Shown piece after piece: positions 20,432 through 31,845 of a stretch of DNA of 64,000 nt. The notes under the pieces were generated by a model. It worked only from the letters and a program-made list of their open reading frames with translations, searched no databases and had not been told where the DNA came from. Source of the stretch: Anastatus disparis (Eukaryota > Arthropoda > Insecta > Hymenoptera > Eupelmidae). The translations under genes and the position numbers were made by a program. The stretch's first letter is position 1. The number at the start of each line of letters is the position of its first letter. The stretch is from the NCBI GenBank assembly GCA_017163975.1, contig JAFFSR010000365.1, positions 434,001 to 498,000 on the forward strand. The letters run 5' to 3'.

Positions 20432-22021
20432 AAGCCTTCTTTGGTGTGATAAGTTTCAAAACACGGATCTATACATAGAACAACTTGACAAGTTTTACAT
20501 TAATAAGTGCTTCGATGTCTGGTTTTATTCATGAGACATAAACGGCAATTGCCTTCTTTCTTTTTCCCTTGATCAATTTTTTTAGGAAAGTGTTTCCCAG
20601 TAAGTCGAGAGTCATTCGACTGACATGAATGACGCAAGTCATCAGAATTTATCCCCAGTAAGCCTCTTACCACTTCTAAACGAAAATGAGGATAAAAAAT
20701 CTTTTTGTCAGTGGTACTTTTCATTATATGTAATGCATGAGAATTTACCAGAACAAAATCAAGTAAGTCAAAAAAAAGTTTTCGATACCATTTAGTAGAT
20801 TTTCAAATTGTTTCTGCCAATAAAAGTTGTCTGTCTATGTTGTCAATCCCTCCCATAATTTTATTGTAGTCCACTATACATATTGGTTTTATAATATCTT
20901 TATTAGTACTCCAATGTTTCTTGCCTGTACTTGCGTAACCAACTTCATGGACTGTTGTTATCATGTAAACTTCTTTCTTGTCCATCCACTTTATTGCTAA
21001 CCAAGAATGGGTATGGGCTACTTCAATTTCACCTTGATTTAATTTACTGACAAGCTCGGGCATTCCTTTTCCTGGTTTTCTTCACGGTCCCACACATACC
21101 AGTATCTTTGTCATGGAGAAAATTAGCAGGTAAAGGAGACGAGTACCAATTATCTATAAAGATAACGTGATCTTTGTTGAAATATGGTGTTAGGAAATCA
21201 ACTACTATATTTCCAGAGATTCCCAAATAAAATTTTTCATAATCTGTATCTGCTTCTGCATAGATAATGAATCGTAGTAGGAATCCAGTCTCACAATCAA
21301 CCAATTCGAATAATTTTATACCAAACCTGTGTCTTTTCAAGGGTAAATATTGCTTGAACTTCAATCTTCCTCTCCATAGCATCAAACTTTCATCAATGCA
21401 AAGGTTTTTCCCAGGATGCAAAGTAGAGGAAAATTTCTGATTTAAAAAATCTATTACAGGTTTCATTTTCGTCAGAGGGTGGTTTTTGTAGGGTGATGCA
21501 TTGTCCCTATTATTTTTAAAATGCAGAAAACGTAAAATTTCAAGATATCTATTACAGGTCATATATTTTCTGAATATTGGAGTGGATAATAGGGGATCCA
21601 TACTCCAATAATCTTTGACATTACACTTACGAACATGGCCCATGATGATAGTTAGAGCAAGAAAGATTCGCAATTCTTCTACTGTTACATCTTTCCATGG
21701 AGCCATATTAGAATGGAATGGATCATGATTTCGCTTCTGGAAGAGATTTGTTTGTTCCTAAAATTACTTTAAAAGTATTCGAATTTATAAAGAATTCAAA
21801 GTAAGCTAATGGAGTATGCTCTGGTATAGGAATACTTTTATAAAAATTAGCATGACCTACATAGTCTTTTATGAAAGAGAAATAGACAGAATCGAAAAAT
21901 ACACTGTCATCTCTCTCAGGATCATCAAAGATTTCTGAAGAAGCATTTGGTTGTGATGCACCAGTCCGATCGTCAGCATACTCCTCTTCTGGTTCTGATC
22001 ACCACTACTCCAAGCACTCAT
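20432..22021 (-). pseudogene. piggyBac transposase, frameshifted
   Basis: The start is likely ATG at 22021. After a shift the N-terminal part reads FFDSVYFSFIKDYVGHANFY, then TPLAYFEFFI. The catalytic domain (open 21706-21044) begins APWKDVTVEELRIFLALTI and carries LCIDESLMLWRGR (first Asp, residue 105 of this segment) and VIFIDNWYSSPLPANF (second Asp, residue 185). A frameshift near 21060 leads to DYNKIMGGIDNIDRQL (third Asp region). In-frame stops follow at about 20804 and 20500. The C-terminal cysteine-rich domain CRLCLMNKTRHRSTY, stop, CKTCQVVLCIDPCFETYHT is still recognisable. All three catalytic regions of DDE_Tnp_1_7 are present, but the gene cannot make a full protein. Element ends were not located with confidence. 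Confidence 0.85.
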
Positions 22022-22798
22022 TATTTTGGCTCAAGGAAGGAAATTTCTGTTGTAGACTGGTGATGGACTCTATGAGTTGTTACGCTGGATACCACAATTT
22101 TGTATGTATGGAAAGACCAACTCAAGATCAAAAGGTATTCCGTAGAAAAGATAGTAAAAATAAGTATCAAAGTGAAAAACGAGAGAAGATACTCAACTCA
22201 AACGATGGAATAAAAAGTACGAAAGTATTATAACGGTAGAGTGACGGTAGAGTAACGGTTAGCAAAAGCTTGTCGCAAGCGTATAGATAAGATATTATTT
22301 ATTTCGTATTATATTTACAAAAAGAGCATACAATAAAATTACAAATAAAATTAAAATACATGAAATGCTTTAATTAGCTTTGCATATATAAAATTAAAAT
22401 AGTACAGTATGATATCACGTCATAAAACAATAGACATAATAACACTGTAATAGTAAGTCAATAAATTAAATAATAGTGATATCACAGATAGAAAATAAAA
22501 CACGAACAAATACAAGCAAAGAGTATAAATAATATAAATAAAAATCAGTCGAAAGAATTACATAAAACCAAGCGTGTAAAGAGCGCCGTCAAAATATCAG
22601 CAGTATACAGTAAATTAAAATCACAGAACAAGGTTAAATGTACAGTAATATATAAGTTAAGCTGATAAAAATATAATCATTTACTCTATACACACACATC
22701 CTACAATCACGCCAATAAATACAATCATGCCTTGAATCTATAAAAGGTACATCACGTAATAAATTAATACATATGATATAGTCCGGAAATAATAATGT

Positions 22799-25429
22799 TT
22801 AATCAAGGTTGAGTAAATACCTCCTGAGAGCAGCTTTGAACCTGCTGATTGATGGAAGATTTTTAATATCAGCAGGCAGGGAATTCCAAAAATGCGCACC
22901 TTGCACTTGAAAGGAATTTCTTCCAGTCTCAGTGCGCATGAAGGGCGCCGCAAGATCTATAATCTCACCCTGGTGGTTGCTCTGGGTATATATCTAGTGA
23001 GGAGACCTATTAGATATTCGAAAGTATTCATACGTACGATTTTGTATATAAGTACAGTCATAAAATACTGTCTCCTCGAATCAGTACGTAGCCGACCCAA
23101 AGCATGTCTATGGGGATAGATATAATCACCCATTCTCACGCATAATACATATCTCACGCATGAATTTTGCATTGTCTGTAGCCGTTTTCGTAACTCCTGT
23201 GAAGCATCGAGCAAAACCACTAAGCAGTAATCAAGATATGGGAACAGCAGGGCGGTTGCGAGTTGTTTACGCAGAGCCTCAGTGTTTAGAGTTGAGTACA
23301 ACACCAAAGCTCGTAACGGTGACAGAGAAAGGAATACCGATACCACTCCCTAGGTCAACCGTCCTTGACTCACCAAAGTAAAATTTTTATATAAAACGGT
23401 TACTTCCAAAGACGATTGCTTTTGTTTTACTAGTATTCAAAGTGAAAGAAATACCAGCAGCTCACTCCGACACCGCCCTAGCCGCCCTCCGTAAAATGCG
23501 AATCCCCTCATCCACATAATCATAAGGGACCTGTGTATAAATTTAAAGATCATCCACATACAGTAGATGCTCAACGCGACCAGATTCCAGTACATCACGT
23601 ACGTCATTTATGTAAAGGCATTATAACAGAGGCTCCAGCACCAAACCCTGAAGTACTCCTAGATTGGTTGTTAGCCAATTCGATTCCTTCTTTAAATGCG
23701 TGGAAACTATTTTTTTCCTACTTGATAAATAGGAGTTAATCCATCCGAGTGCGGCCCTAGAGAACCCCATCGATCCAAGCCTTGCAAGAAGTATAGAGGG
23801 AGAGATCGTGTCGAATGCCTTACTAAAGTCAAAAAGTAGTAGTAACGTGACAAGTTTCCTGTCTAGACCTGACCTAATATTGTCTGTAAGCTCAAGTACA
23901 GCAGTCTGCGTAGAATGGTTTTTCTTGAAGCCCATTTGGATAGCATCGAGTTATTTTTTGTATGTAATGTACTCCTGCAGTTGGTCATTGGTGCTCTCCT
24001 CAAGAACCTTTTAAAGAAAGGACAAGATAGCTATAGGCCTAAAATCTTTTGGCTGCTTAGGTGCAGCACACTTTTTCAATTGTATAATACGTGCTTGCTT
24101 CCTACGGCAAGGAAAGACCCCCTGTGCAAAACAGAATAGAATAGAGTCACAAGATGTTCACCAATAAATGGTAAAGCTTCAATTACCACGCTTTGCGAAA
24201 TGCCATCCTCACCACGAGCCTGTAAGGAAAAATGTGAAATTGCAAGAACAATATTATTAAAACTAATTGGTTTAAAGACAAACCCACTTTCATTGCATTG
24301 AGAAAGAATTCTCAATCGCTCTTTACTATCCTCTTGCGGCGAGACTGACACCCCATCAAAGTGCGCATTAAGCTCATCCGGAGTGAATCTATTCAAATTC
24401 CCTCTCTTTGAGGTTCAGATAGCAGTCCCAGGTCTCTCAACTCTTTCAAGACATTACCATCCGTAAGAGCACCAAACAATCTATTGTGAATATAAGCAGT
24501 CTTTGCATGGTCCGTCTGTTCGTCTACCACCCTACGCAACCGCAGAAACTCAAGGAGATACTGCTCGTCCTCTGTCGATTTGCAGATTCAGGGTCAACTG
24601 TGTCAGTCATGAGCGGCAACCAATCACAATTGACAAGTTTCTCTTACAATGCAGTTGGACAAATATTTTTATAGTTTCTATACATGATAGGTTTTTGATC
24701 TCAAGTTATAATGTTGCAAGGCAAACATACGTCAATCAAATTATGCCGACTGTGAAAGCTCACTGGTAGGTTCCGTGCATCAAGCACCACGTCGTTGTCA
24801 TCGACAAAGATCAGGTCAATCCACGTGCGAGACGTCGAAGTATGATGCGTAGCACCGTGCTGGACCAACTGTAACAAAAGCTCAGCCGACAGCTTACTAA
24901 GAAACTTGGCATCACTGCTCTCTTTAAGGAGATCGGCATTCAAGTTCCCCATTATAATTTTATGGGAACAGTCCAAACAAAAATTTCTTAAATTATTTAA
25001 GAAGTTAGAGTTTCCAATAAACAAAACAGTAGAAGGACAATAAATAACAGAAACCAGCACGGGCTCGGAGCTGCCACCTTGCACAGAACAGAAAATATAT
25101 TCAGGCGCCTCCGGTTTACCGCTTCTATTAATAGTTTGCGTCTCCGAAGTGGCCAAAATAGTGCATATTAGATTATCCTTAATATACAGGGAAACTCCTC
25201 TACCACGCAAGATTCTGTCCTGTCTAAACACTTTGTACCCCCTGAGCTGAATGACGTCATCCGATACAGACGGACCCAGCCAGGTCTCAGCAACTCCAAA
25301 TATGTCGTAAGAATGATAACTACTTAGTAGTTTACGCACTTGCCCAATATAAGCTCTCAAAGAGGTCACATTCAGGAAGCACGCGCGCAGTTTACTCCTC
25401 CTCTCTGTTCGACTCTCCGGCGCAGTCAT
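22799..25429 (-). pseudogene. LINE ORF2: APE endonuclease plus reverse transcriptase, broken
   Basis: ORF2 starts at ATG 25429 and overlaps the ORF1 stop as ATGA. The endonuclease (25429-24701) has LRACFLNVTSLRAYIGQ at its start, DIFGVAETWLGPSV (catalytic Glu region), IIMGNLNADLL (the usual GDxN/D motif is changed to GNLN) and a C-terminal RHNLIDVCL where SDHxxI is usual (Asp changed). The RT follows in pieces. ARGEDGISQSVV is near 24200. MGFKKNHSTQTAVLELTDNI and LLLLFDFSKAFDTISPSILL (first catalytic Asp) are at about 23935-23800. The GVLQGLVLEPLL block is near 23630 and the C-terminal domain at 23346-22960. A final segment matching FWNSLPA-type LINE tails ends at a stop at 22799. Changed catalytic residues and frameshifts show it is inactive. 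Confidence 0.8.
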
Positions 25430-26683
25430 TGGGGAGAGGCTTTATCTAAGGATATTGCATGATTTTTAATTAATTTATGATTTGACCTCATCTCACTTTT
25501 TTGATGTTTAAATTTATCATTATCAATAGAACCCTTATTTATTAGAACATCATCGTGTTTCTCAATATCAGTTACGTTAACATTATTCTGTACATTACAT
25601 TTAAATTTATCTAATATTTCATTAAAATCATATTCACTCTCAAATCTGTGTACTCTCTCCCCTCCCTCCCTCCTCACCATAAATTTACCACCTCCATACC
25701 AAACAAACTTGAAACCTTTTCCTTTAGCATACATTTTAAGATTTTTAAATTTAATATATTTATCTTTTTCAAGATACTCATTTATATATATTTGAGAATG
25801 GTGCTTGATGGCAGAAAAACTGCCGAGGAGGGAGGGATCCAGATCCGCTGTCGAAAAACCCGTTAATCTACGTCTAGCCATAAACATCTTCTGCGCCAAG
25901 TCATCTCCAGAAAGTCTAACCAACAATGAGAATGCAACACTTGGACCGTCAACGATCTCACGCCCTGCAGACATCCTGTCCTTATTTTTATTTTCAGAAT
26001 TAGAGATTTCAGTAACAGATACAATATTTGAAGTTCAAAAGTCGGAAGTATGCTTCCCAGAACAGCGCAAGCATAATCCTTCAGCCCGACACTAGCCGAG
26101 CAGTCCAGTCCGCTGGATATCACCAAGACACTATTCCCAGAACCACACTTCTTCACAGCATGACAGGATGCCTCTATGCTACTATCTGTATGTATTTTTA
26201 CTATTTGTATATCGTTCGAATCAACAGGTGCTTCAATGTTTGTGTTGTGAGAGCTACTATCTGTACGTTTAAATAATTGTGTTATATTCGAATTTACAGG
26301 CATTTCAGTGTTAGTGTTGGTGTTGAGTGTTTGTCCTGGGCTGTAAGATCATTAACGGTCTGCACCCCTGTCATAAGTTAAGAAAAGTTGTTGTCCGCTC
26401 CATTGAATTCATTACCTAAAAATGCCTCCATATTATTAAAATTAGTCGTGAGAGATCTGAAAAACTTTTCTTGCATGCCATTTAAAGCAGAAAACAACTC
26501 CCTCTCTAAAGTACCTATCATTTCCCTGAGTTTGCGATTCTCCTCTAGCAGCTGCGTCCGCCCAGCATGTAAATTCTTAATAATTTCATTTTGACTCTTC
26601 ATTTTAGTCACGATATCCTTCAGACCCTTGTCAGTACTTATAATATGGCTCTCAAGAGCCGGATAAAAATAATTTTTCCTCAT
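25426..26683 (-). pseudogene. LINE ORF1 of copy 2, broken in two places
   Basis: Segment 26683-26378 gives a coiled coil (SQNEIIKNLHAGRTQLLEEN, then RKLREMIGTLERELFSALNG). Segment 26303-25863 holds a Ser/Thr/Asn-rich linker. Segment 25974-25426 gives LAQKMFMARRRLTGFSTADL and IYINEYLEKDKYIKFKNLKM, then FKFVWYGGGKFMVRREGGER, the FP25K-like C-terminal domain. It ends in a Lys/Asp/Asn-rich tail (KASPQ stop) overlapping the ORF2 start by four bases. The same domain order is seen at 8484-9873. In CR1/Jockey-type elements ORF1 protein binds the RNA and is required for retrotransposition. Confidence 0.7.
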
Positions 26684-26924
26684 AAAAGAAAATATTGCTT
26701 ATTATTATACGAGATGGGGTTTTCTTCTTATTTTTTGCTACAATTTTGAGATTTTGCGGAAAAATGAATTTTTTGGTTAGAAAAGGATAGGAGTATACGG
26801 CCCTGCTCTTAAAAAGTGTTTTCTTGATTTTATCTAAAGAAAAATCAAGTGGTGACAGCTGCCTATTGAAAATTAAAAAAAAAATATAAATTTTAAACTA
26901 CATTTTTTAATTTGATAGTGCTTA

Positions 26925-27610
26925 CACGGCTTGTTTTAAAGCTTATGCATTAAGTAATTAGATTTTCATTGGAAAATATTGAAAAAATAAATTTAAATAT
27001 TATTAAAACTACCAAAAATTAAAAAAATTATATGAAAAAGGCTTTAGGCATTTGTTTATATTGATTTTTTACCTTTTTACACATGAAATAAGGCATTGAG
27101 CATACATTGAATTTCAAGCTTTACTTATATATAATTTATTTAATTTTAAATTTTCATAATATCTCATTTTTAACTTGAGATATAACAATTTATGTTTTTT
27201 TTTCATAGTGGAATACACTACTCTCGCGCGAATGCTTACTAGAATCGATATATCTCCGGTCCTCGTAGAGCTTCACACGGCTCGTTCTAAAGCTTGTGCA
27301 TTGAATCATGATACTCTAATTACAAAATTAAAAAAATAGCTTTAATCATTATTAAAATTAACAAAAAGGTAAAACATGTTACGAAAAATGCGTTATACAT
27401 TTGTTTATCTAGGTTTTATACCTGCTCATAAAATAATTTATGAAATATACACTGAATTTATAGTTTTTCTTATAAATAACTATTACAATTTTGAATTTTT
27501 ATGATATTTTTAACTTGAAATAGTGCAAATATATGCTTTTTTTTTAACAATACCCTTCTTTCTCTGAACATACTGGAATTCATTACGGCTACTCTTGACA
27601 AATTGTATAA
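26925..27610 (+). repeat. Tandem repeat, ~340-bp unit, two copies
   Basis: CACGGCTTGTTTTAAAGCTT at ~26937 recurs as CACGGCTCGTTCTAAAGCTT at ~27276, and flanking stretches (TTTGTTTATATTGA/TTTGTTTATCTAGG, the TTTTAACTTGA region and others) keep the same order. Related units appear in the opposite orientation at 29280-29690. Non-coding. Confidence 0.7.
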
Positions 27611-27833
27611 AGTATCTACTCTATCATTTATAATTTAAAAATGAATAATGGTAAATAAATTACTAATTGTTGAGAAATATAATTCTATATTAATTTCTTA
27701 TTTTATTAGATATAAATCTTTTTTTAGTACAATTTTTCAAATATAAGTTTAAGGATATTGTTTGATATTTATTTTTATCACAATTAAAAATTTAACAGGA
27801 TAAATTAATTGTTTATTATACCTATATATTTAA

Positions 27834-28231
27834 TTAAGAGGACGCTGGATCTCTCTATCCTTTTCTAATTAAAAAAATGTAAATTTTTGGGAAAACTAGT
27901 TATTATTGATAGAAATTAAGGGTTGTCCGCAACTTCTATAGCGAAAAACAATATTTTGTCTGATGAGAGCGAATTAATTTTGTTGCTTTTTTTTCAAGTA
28001 AAGTTTGACATACTTAAATAACGTATTCTCTAGCCTTATTTAGGATTTTGTAAGTATGTCAAACTTTACTTGAAAAAAAGCAACAAAATTAATTTGCTCT
28101 CATCAGACAAAATATTGTTTTTCACTATAGAAGTTGCGGACAACCCTTAATTTCTATCAATAATAACTAGTTTTCCCAAAAATTTACATTTTTCAATTAG
28201 AAAAGGATAGAGAGATACAGCGTCCCCTTAA
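27834..28231. mobile_element. 390-bp fold-back element with TTAA duplication
   Basis: The element spans 27838-28227 with arms of ~180 bp, ends GAGGACGCTG and CAGCGTCCCC, and flanking TTAA on both sides. The arms are highly similar, and only a short ~30-bp loop around 28030 is unpaired. TTAA duplication fits piggyBac, Kolobok or Sola3-type elements. A sequence like its subterminal region (TTAGAAAAGGATAG) also occurs at 26775, so a second, partial copy probably lies beside LINE copy 2. Confidence 0.8.
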
Positions 28232-28403
28232 TACGAAATATGAATCAAAAAGTACAAAAATAAAAAAGTCTTACTGGTGCAGATTATTATAGCAAAGTAG
28301 AGACAAAACATTGTGCGTTACGCGCTAACCCTTACGAATATTTCGCAACCTTCGCTGATGGTAAATTTAAAATTATTATTATATAATTAAAAATTTTTAA
28401 TCA

Positions 28404-28900
28404 GTGTCTATTAAATTTTATTTATATGTGTCACAAGTAGCCGTAGAACATTCTATTGAAAATGATGAAAAGTTTTTAATTCAAGTGCTCAAGAAAAATA
28501 ATTTATGCACAACATTTAATGAACTGAGGTTTTTGACGTATCATCATTCGAATACCATTTCGCTTTTGGAATCTGTTCCTACAAGTGCGTCTATCAGAAT
28601 CCATATTTTAAGAGCCTTTTTACATTACGAATGGACAATTAAACATATTAAAAACTGATCGAATCAAACTAAATATAGAATTATTTGATCATCGTTATAA
28701 AAATAAATGTTTAGAGCCTAAAAAATTAATATTTTATGTCCATTAACTGATGATTTAGTGCCTAATTGTCAATGTCAAATTTGTTCGAGAAAATCTTGTG
28801 TTTATGTCTCAGCAGGATTATTATGTGCATCTTTTTGTCCTCGTTGAATTAAGAACACTGGTGAAAATCTTTATAATAAACACCAAATATAATTAACTTT
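28404..28900 (+). pseudogene. Fragment of a cysteine-rich C-terminal protein, transposon-associated type
   Basis: The open frame 28404-28658 gives EHSIENDEKFLIQVLKKNN, then SVPTSASIRIHILRAFLHYE. After small shifts it continues ELFDHRYKNKCLEPKKLIFY, then DDLVPNCQCQICSRKSC, then GLLCASFCPR near 28750-28850. The order (LPPTS-like block, hydrophobic helix, then a CxCxxC...C cysteine cluster) resembles the C-terminus of uncharacterised proteins repeated in invertebrate genomes. I recognise the pattern but cannot name the family. Several stops mean it is dead. Confidence 0.4.
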
Positions 28901-28974
28901 AAATATAACTTCATATGCAAATTTACCAATATTTACAAAATTAATCTTATTTTCTCAATATTGTTATCAATCAA

Positions 28975-29055
28975 TATTTTTTTGCCATTCTAACCCTAAA
29001 ATCGCAATTTCATTGCTCTTTCTTGGCTCTCATGGCGAAAAATACAATACGCAAC
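28975..29055. repeat. ~75-bp dispersed repeat (shared with 35085-35165)
   Basis: TTTTTGCCATTCTAACCC, GCTCTTTCTTGGCTCTCATG and ACGCAAC occur here and, as the reverse complement, at 35090-35160 inside a Tc5-like fold-back. No function known. Confidence 0.6.
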
Positions 29056-29057
29056 TA

Positions 29058-29158
29058 GTATGGAAAGGCTTTTATACGAAACTCGTTACGAATATCACCT
29101 TCGGCTCAGGCCGTAAACTTGGCCGTAAACTCGTTTCGTAAATAAAGCCTTTCCATAC
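29058..29158. repeat. 101-bp hairpin-forming sequence
   Basis: GTATGGAAAGGCTTTTATACG at the left pairs with CGTAAATAAAGCCTTTCCATAC at the right. The inner part contains a GGC-rich loop. It is a MITE-like palindrome without a visible target duplication. Confidence 0.55.
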
Positions 29159-29279
29159 CCGTTACGTAATGTACTATTCCATGTTTGTATTGTAACAAAT
29201 ACATAAAGCCATTTTTTATAAATTTTTTAAATATTTTGTTGATTTTAATAATAGTTAAATTTATTTTTTTTATTTTTTC

Positions 29280-29690
29280 TATTGCAATATTATTATTAAA
29301 TGCATAAGCTTTAAAATGAGTCATATTAAGCTGCATTAAGTTCAATAAAATTAGAAATACATTGATTACAGTAAGCGATATCCCAAGTCAAAAATGAGAT
29401 ATCATGAAAATTTAAAATTGTACTAATTATCTACAGATAAGACTATAAATTTAGGGTGTTTTTCATGCATTGTTTCACCTTGAAGTAGATAGAAAACCAT
29501 TATAAACAAATGCACAAATCCTTCTTTTATGAAATTATTTAATCTTTTGTTTATTTTAATAATGGTTACATAAACTTCCTAAATATTTTTCTATTACAGT
29601 ACTATTATTTTATGTATAAGCTTTAAAATGAGCCGTATTAGACTTCATGAAGTTCAGTAGAACCAGAAATATATTGATTGCAGAAAGGGT
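29280..29690 (-). repeat. Tandem repeat units, inverted orientation
   Basis: GCATAAGCTTTAAAATGAG at 29302 and GTATAAGCTTTAAAATGAG at 29609 are reverse complements of the AAAGCTTATGC segment of the repeats at 26925-27610. The spacing is about 307 bp. The two blocks thus face each other across 27.6-29.2 kb. Confidence 0.65.
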
Positions 29691-30290
29691 TCAGCATGAA
29701 TGGAGTAGAATCAGAGTTGCGCACTTTTTTCTTGAAACTAAAAACCAAGAGCAAAAAAAAATGAGCGGAAAAACGTTACGATTTTTTCTTGAAACTCATA
29801 GCGCAGTCATAAAGAGCAGAGGAAAATATACATGAAAAACTGTGTTCGAACTCTTAGATTGTAATATAACCTGCAAAATATGCAAAAAAATGTGAAAAAA
29901 TCGGTTTTTGGAGAAAATTAGAGTGGTAAATCATTTTTTTTAACTGTTGTAACCATTGATGATAAAGAAGAAAAATTAATTAAAAACATTAATTCGAAAA
30001 ATGGCATCTTAACAGCATGGGAGTGAAAACAACAATTCAAATCTAAAATAATGCTTTTGAGGTTCATATTTGATGTTATGTAATCTGCAAAAATTTTTGA
30101 TTGATTGTTATATAATAACCTGTCTTTTTGAATTTTTGCAAGAACTCTGCATGTGAAGGGGCGTCAAAAAAAATAAAGTTGAAAAAACACTTATTTTGAC
30201 TTTGCTGCTTATGTACAGGGGTTAGGAGGCTGGAAATTTGTGCATAAGAGTTTTTTCGTGTAGGGATAAGTTGAATCAAAATTCCAATGG
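29690..30290 (-). repeat. Dispersed repeat Y, copy 2 (uninterrupted)
   Basis: Reverse complement of 14031-14990 without the 412-bp palindrome. It gives the empty target site for that element near 30075 (ATTACATAACA on the minus strand). Confidence 0.65.
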
Positions 30291-31735
30291 AGTTTAATAA
30301 AAAAACTGATAGTATATTACACACCAAGGGAGGTATAGTATCGGCGAGTCCATAGAACATGTAAATTGCGACCTGAGCTAGAGGCGAGGGTGGCAAACAT
30401 GTGCTATGGGATCGCCATTTTACATCCGATAGTATGTATGCTATTTTTTGCCATACCCAGGCCAAAAATACAACTTTCGTTTTTCGAAGCCGTGACGAAA
30501 AATGTACTTTCGACCAGGGTATGGCGAGAAAGTGCTTTATTTATAAGTGGGTCGTTTATCATGTTTAAACAAATAAATTATCAAATAAATTATCAAATAA
30601 TTATTTAAAAAATTCTCTTGAATGTGAAACTGATAATTAAAATTACCTGAAAATTGTTCTATGAATTTGAACGATTAGTGGTGTGCGCGTCTAAACCATA
30701 CGATTCAGGTGAATACGGCCAGATCGCAATCTATTCATAAGTTTATTTTTTAAACTTGGAAAGTTAAAAAGGGGGCATCCTTATGTATCGTTTAATAGAA
30801 GAAGGTTCAAAGAACATGTAACTATTTGTTTTTTCATTAATGTTAAATTTTTCAAAAGATATTTTTGTTTAAAAACTGCGTGAAATAGCAATTTTCAGAC
30901 GTTGAAATGTTAATAACTTTTAAACTATTAACTTTCAATGGATAACATATATAGGATTTTTTCTTGTTTTAACCTATATGTCATGGAAAAATTTTTTGCG
31001 CATCTAAAATAAGATTTAAAAATTTTTTTTCAAATAAATACATTTTTAACAAAATGCTGCACTTTTTGAGATTCGCGACCAGTTTTTTTGGTTCCAGCAG
31101 ACAAAAATACAAGGGAATAAGTGGTTTTTACCCATATACTCGAAAAAACAACGAAACCCTACCCAGCTCCCGAACTATGTAACTGAAAAAATGTCACACA
31201 CTCTATATAATTAATCGTGTTAAAATATTGTGTAAAATTAGATCATTGTATATACCTGAAGAGGCCTTTTCACTTACCGCACAGGACAAAACGTCGTTTT
31301 TTATTATTTTAATTGAAAATGCGGATGATTCTCTAATATCCGTACACAAAGATAACATAAATAGTATAGTTTATTTATTTATCCACATATCTCTTAGACA
31401 TTGCAAACGATTTGAACCAAGCGCTACAGGCATGCGCACTCTGTAAGTTAAACACGAAACGTTTATCTTGGTCTTGAACATCTGATCATGACTTATGACA
31501 GTGCACTCTATAAATCAGATTTAAAAAAGTTTACTTTTGCCTCACAGCATCCGGTCATGACTTTTTTATAGAGGGATTACTTCAATTTATTTATCAAAAC
31601 AAAAAAAAATACAAAAAGAATAAATTACATAAGTTAGATAATCATACTAAATAATGAAAGCAAAATATTCACATACCTTAGTTAAATCCAAAATGAATTT
31701 AATATTGCGTTGTTTGTTCTAAAGTTGTTCAAAGA
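30291..31735. other. Unassigned AT-rich stretch with small inverted repeats
   Basis: A palindrome at 30448-30528 pairs GCCATACCCAGGCC with GACCAGGGTATGGC. Another imperfect inverted pair lies near 31480-31580 (around ATGACTTATGACAG and GTCATGACTTTTTTATAGAG). I see no gene. Confidence 0.4.
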
Positions 31736-31845
31736 AAAAAAAAACAACGGTGGTCGATCTTATTAGAACACAATTTATTAGTTAAATTATTGTTAGCGAC
31801 GTTTCGTTGACATTACAAGCTCAACCTCTTCAGGCTAAAAAGATT
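31736..31845 (-). mobile_element. Penelope-type terminal fragment with hammerhead-like motif
   Basis: On the minus strand CTGAAGA, one G, GTTGA, a ten-base loop, TCAAC and GAAACGT follow each other (31796-31835), followed by a TAATAAATTGTGTTCTAATAAG segment like the AATAAAAGATAC segment of the Penelope element at 16-18 kb. The stem sequence differs from that element, but pairing is kept. No RT is visible, so this is an isolated end fragment. Confidence 0.5.

Larger units (their letters stand above)
22275..26695 (-). mobile_element. CR1/Jockey-like LINE, copy 2 (best preserved)
   Basis: It reads on the minus strand from about 26695 (within ORF1) to the 3' end at about 22275. ORF1 is followed by ORF2 with endonuclease, RT and C-terminal domain, then a ~520-bp AT-rich 3' UTR that ends in a GATA-like short tail (TAGATAAGATATTATTT on the plus strand). 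Compared with copy 1 it lacks the first ~400 bp of ORF1 but retains the endonuclease. Frames are broken in several places. The RT wording (NHSTQTAVLELTDNIRSGLD) suits the CR1/Jockey group. A precise clade needs phylogeny. Confidence 0.8.

Noticed and set aside
30366..30608. 80-residue frame over a palindrome
   Set aside because: It crosses a small inverted repeat, has no motif, and an equally long frame lies on the other strand.
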